This document shows, piece after piece, positions 4,662 through 5,593 of a stretch of DNA of 5,593 nt (position 1 is the first letter of the stretch; each line of letters opens with the position of its first letter). The DNA comes from Rickettsiales bacterium. GTDB taxonomy: Bacteria; Pseudomonadota; Alphaproteobacteria; Rickettsiales; Deianiraeaceae. Made by a program: the position numbers and the translations under genes. The notes beneath the pieces were generated by a model. The model was not told the DNA's origin. It searched no databases and saw nothing but the letters and a program-made list of their open reading frames with translations. The DNA lies in contig CANKQN010000066.1 in the NCBI GenBank assembly GCA_947485035.1, positions 1 through 5,593 on the forward strand. The letters run 5' to 3'.

Positions 4662-5593
4662 ATGGCATCTAATTACTTCGGAAATCATTTCAGATTCACC
4701 ACTTGGGGCGAAAGCCATGGTCCCGCAATTGGTTGCGTGATCGACGGCTGTCCTTCAATGCTGGAGCTTTCCGAAGAAGATTTTTCAGGAGAAATGTCTC
4801 GTCGAAAACCGGGACAAAGTAAGTTCACAACTCAAAGAAACGAAGATGACATAGTGAAAATTCTTTCGGGAATTTTTGATGGAAAAACGACGGGCACTCC
4901 CATAAGTTTAATTGTACACAATCAAGATCAACGCTCGCACGATTACTCGGATATTTCTGAAAAATTTCGCCCAAATCACGCTGATTTAACATATTTTAAC
5001 AAATATGGCATTCGTGACTATCGAGGTGGTGGCAGGTCTTCTGCCCGCGAAACTGCAATGCGAGTTGCTGCCGGAGTCGTCGCAAGAAAAATTATCCCAC
5101 AAATTGAAATATACGCATATATTACTCAAATTGGTAAAATTGTAATTCCAAAACACGACTTTTCCCAAGATTTCATCAACAAAAATCCATTCTTTATAGG
5201 GTCACAATCTGGCGTTGCAATGTGTGAAGAGTATCTTTCTGCAATACGCAAACAGGGCTCTTCGGCTGGTGCAATTATCGAAATTGTCGCAAAAAATGTT
5301 CCAATAGGGCTTGGAGAACCAATGTATCAAAAGCTCGATTCCCAAATTGCACAGGCAATGATGTCGATAAATGCAGTAAAAGGTGTGGAAATTGGTCAGG
5401 GATTTGCCTGTGGAATGGAGGAGGGTATTGATGTTTCGGACGAGATGTCATTTGAAAATGGCAAAATTTTATTTTCAAATAATAATAGTGGAGGCACTTT
5501 GGGCGGAATTTCGTCTTCGCAGGATGTAATTGCACGCGTGGCGATTAAGCCGACAAGTTCAATTTTGCACGAAAAAAACACGATAGATATTCA
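4662..5593 (+). CDS. aroC: Chorismate synthase (AroC), 3'-truncated by the window edge
   Basis: AroC catalyses the last shikimate-pathway step in the cytosol: anti-elimination of phosphate from EPSP to give chorismate, needing reduced FMN. The first 310 residues are present, of roughly 360 in the family, and the frame is still open at the window end. Clear signatures: WGESHGPAIGCVIDGCP (15-31) with His19; RRKPGQSKFTTQR (47-59); FRPNHAD (102-108) with His106; DYRGGGRSSARETAMRVAAG (119-138), the family's second signature; GLGEP (216-220); MSINAVKGVEIGQGF (234-248); and GGTLGGISSSQ (277-287) with IKPTSS (295-300). Both conserved active-site histidines are present. ATG 4662 is the start, as a stop codon lies in frame at 4644-4646. 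No Shine-Dalgarno sequence precedes it. The 37-nt gap after the DHS-like gene allows cotranscription but nothing in the gap proves it. Confidence 0.97.
   Translation, partial: MASNYFGNHFRFTTWGESHGPAIGCVIDGCPSMLELSEEDFSGEMSRRKPGQSKFTTQRNEDDIVKILSGIFDGKTTGTPISLIVHNQDQRSHDYSDISEKFRPNHADLTYFNKYGIRDYRGGGRSSARETAMRVAAGVVARKIIPQIEIYAYITQIGKIVIPKHDFSQDFINKNPFFIGSQSGVAMCEEYLSAIRKQGSSAGAIIEIVAKNVPIGLGEPMYQKLDSQIAQAMMSINAVKGVEIGQGFACGMEEGIDVSDEMSFENGKILFSNNNSGGTLGGISSSQDVIARVAIKPTSSILHEKNTIDI

Overview
The window is AT-rich bacterial DNA with six protein-coding genes and no RNA genes, insertion sequences or CRISPR. An NDUFA12-family complex I accessory subunit (1618-2001), known from alphaproteobacteria and mitochondria, points to an alphaproteobacterium. 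Base composition and compact spacing fit an AT-rich lineage such as Rickettsiales, Holosporales or Pelagibacterales. Intact purK and aroC mean that purine and chorismate synthesis are probably retained, which argues against the most reduced Rickettsia-type genomes. The lineage placement is inference.

Layout. (1) 1-471, + strand: 3' part of an unrecognised, low-complexity, Lys/Asn/Ser-rich protein with codon choice unlike its neighbours. (2) 472-542: short gap with a TTGACA box. (3) 543-3235, + strand: a tight three-gene array, purK, the NDUFA12-like gene and a beta-barrel outer-membrane protein. The gaps are 4 and 1 nt, and a strong intrinsic terminator (3232-3285) closes the array. (4) 3293-3481, - strand: a minimal secE, convergent with the array and without nusG beside it. 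(5) 3482-3592: divergent intergenic region with two perfect inverted repeats. (6) 3593-4624, + strand: a deoxyhypusine-synthase-family enzyme with a GTG start. (7) 4662-5593, + strand: aroC (chorismate synthase), cut off by the window end.

The genes do not form one pathway. They serve purine synthesis, respiratory complex I, the outer membrane, Sec export, a probable polyamine-type reaction and the shikimate pathway. The point most worth following is the deoxyhypusine-synthase-like enzyme. It keeps the catalytic lysine, but three residues matching human polyamine-contacting positions are changed. Bacteria have no eIF5A, so its substrate is probably a free polyamine or related amine. I did not find a clear new multi-gene system.
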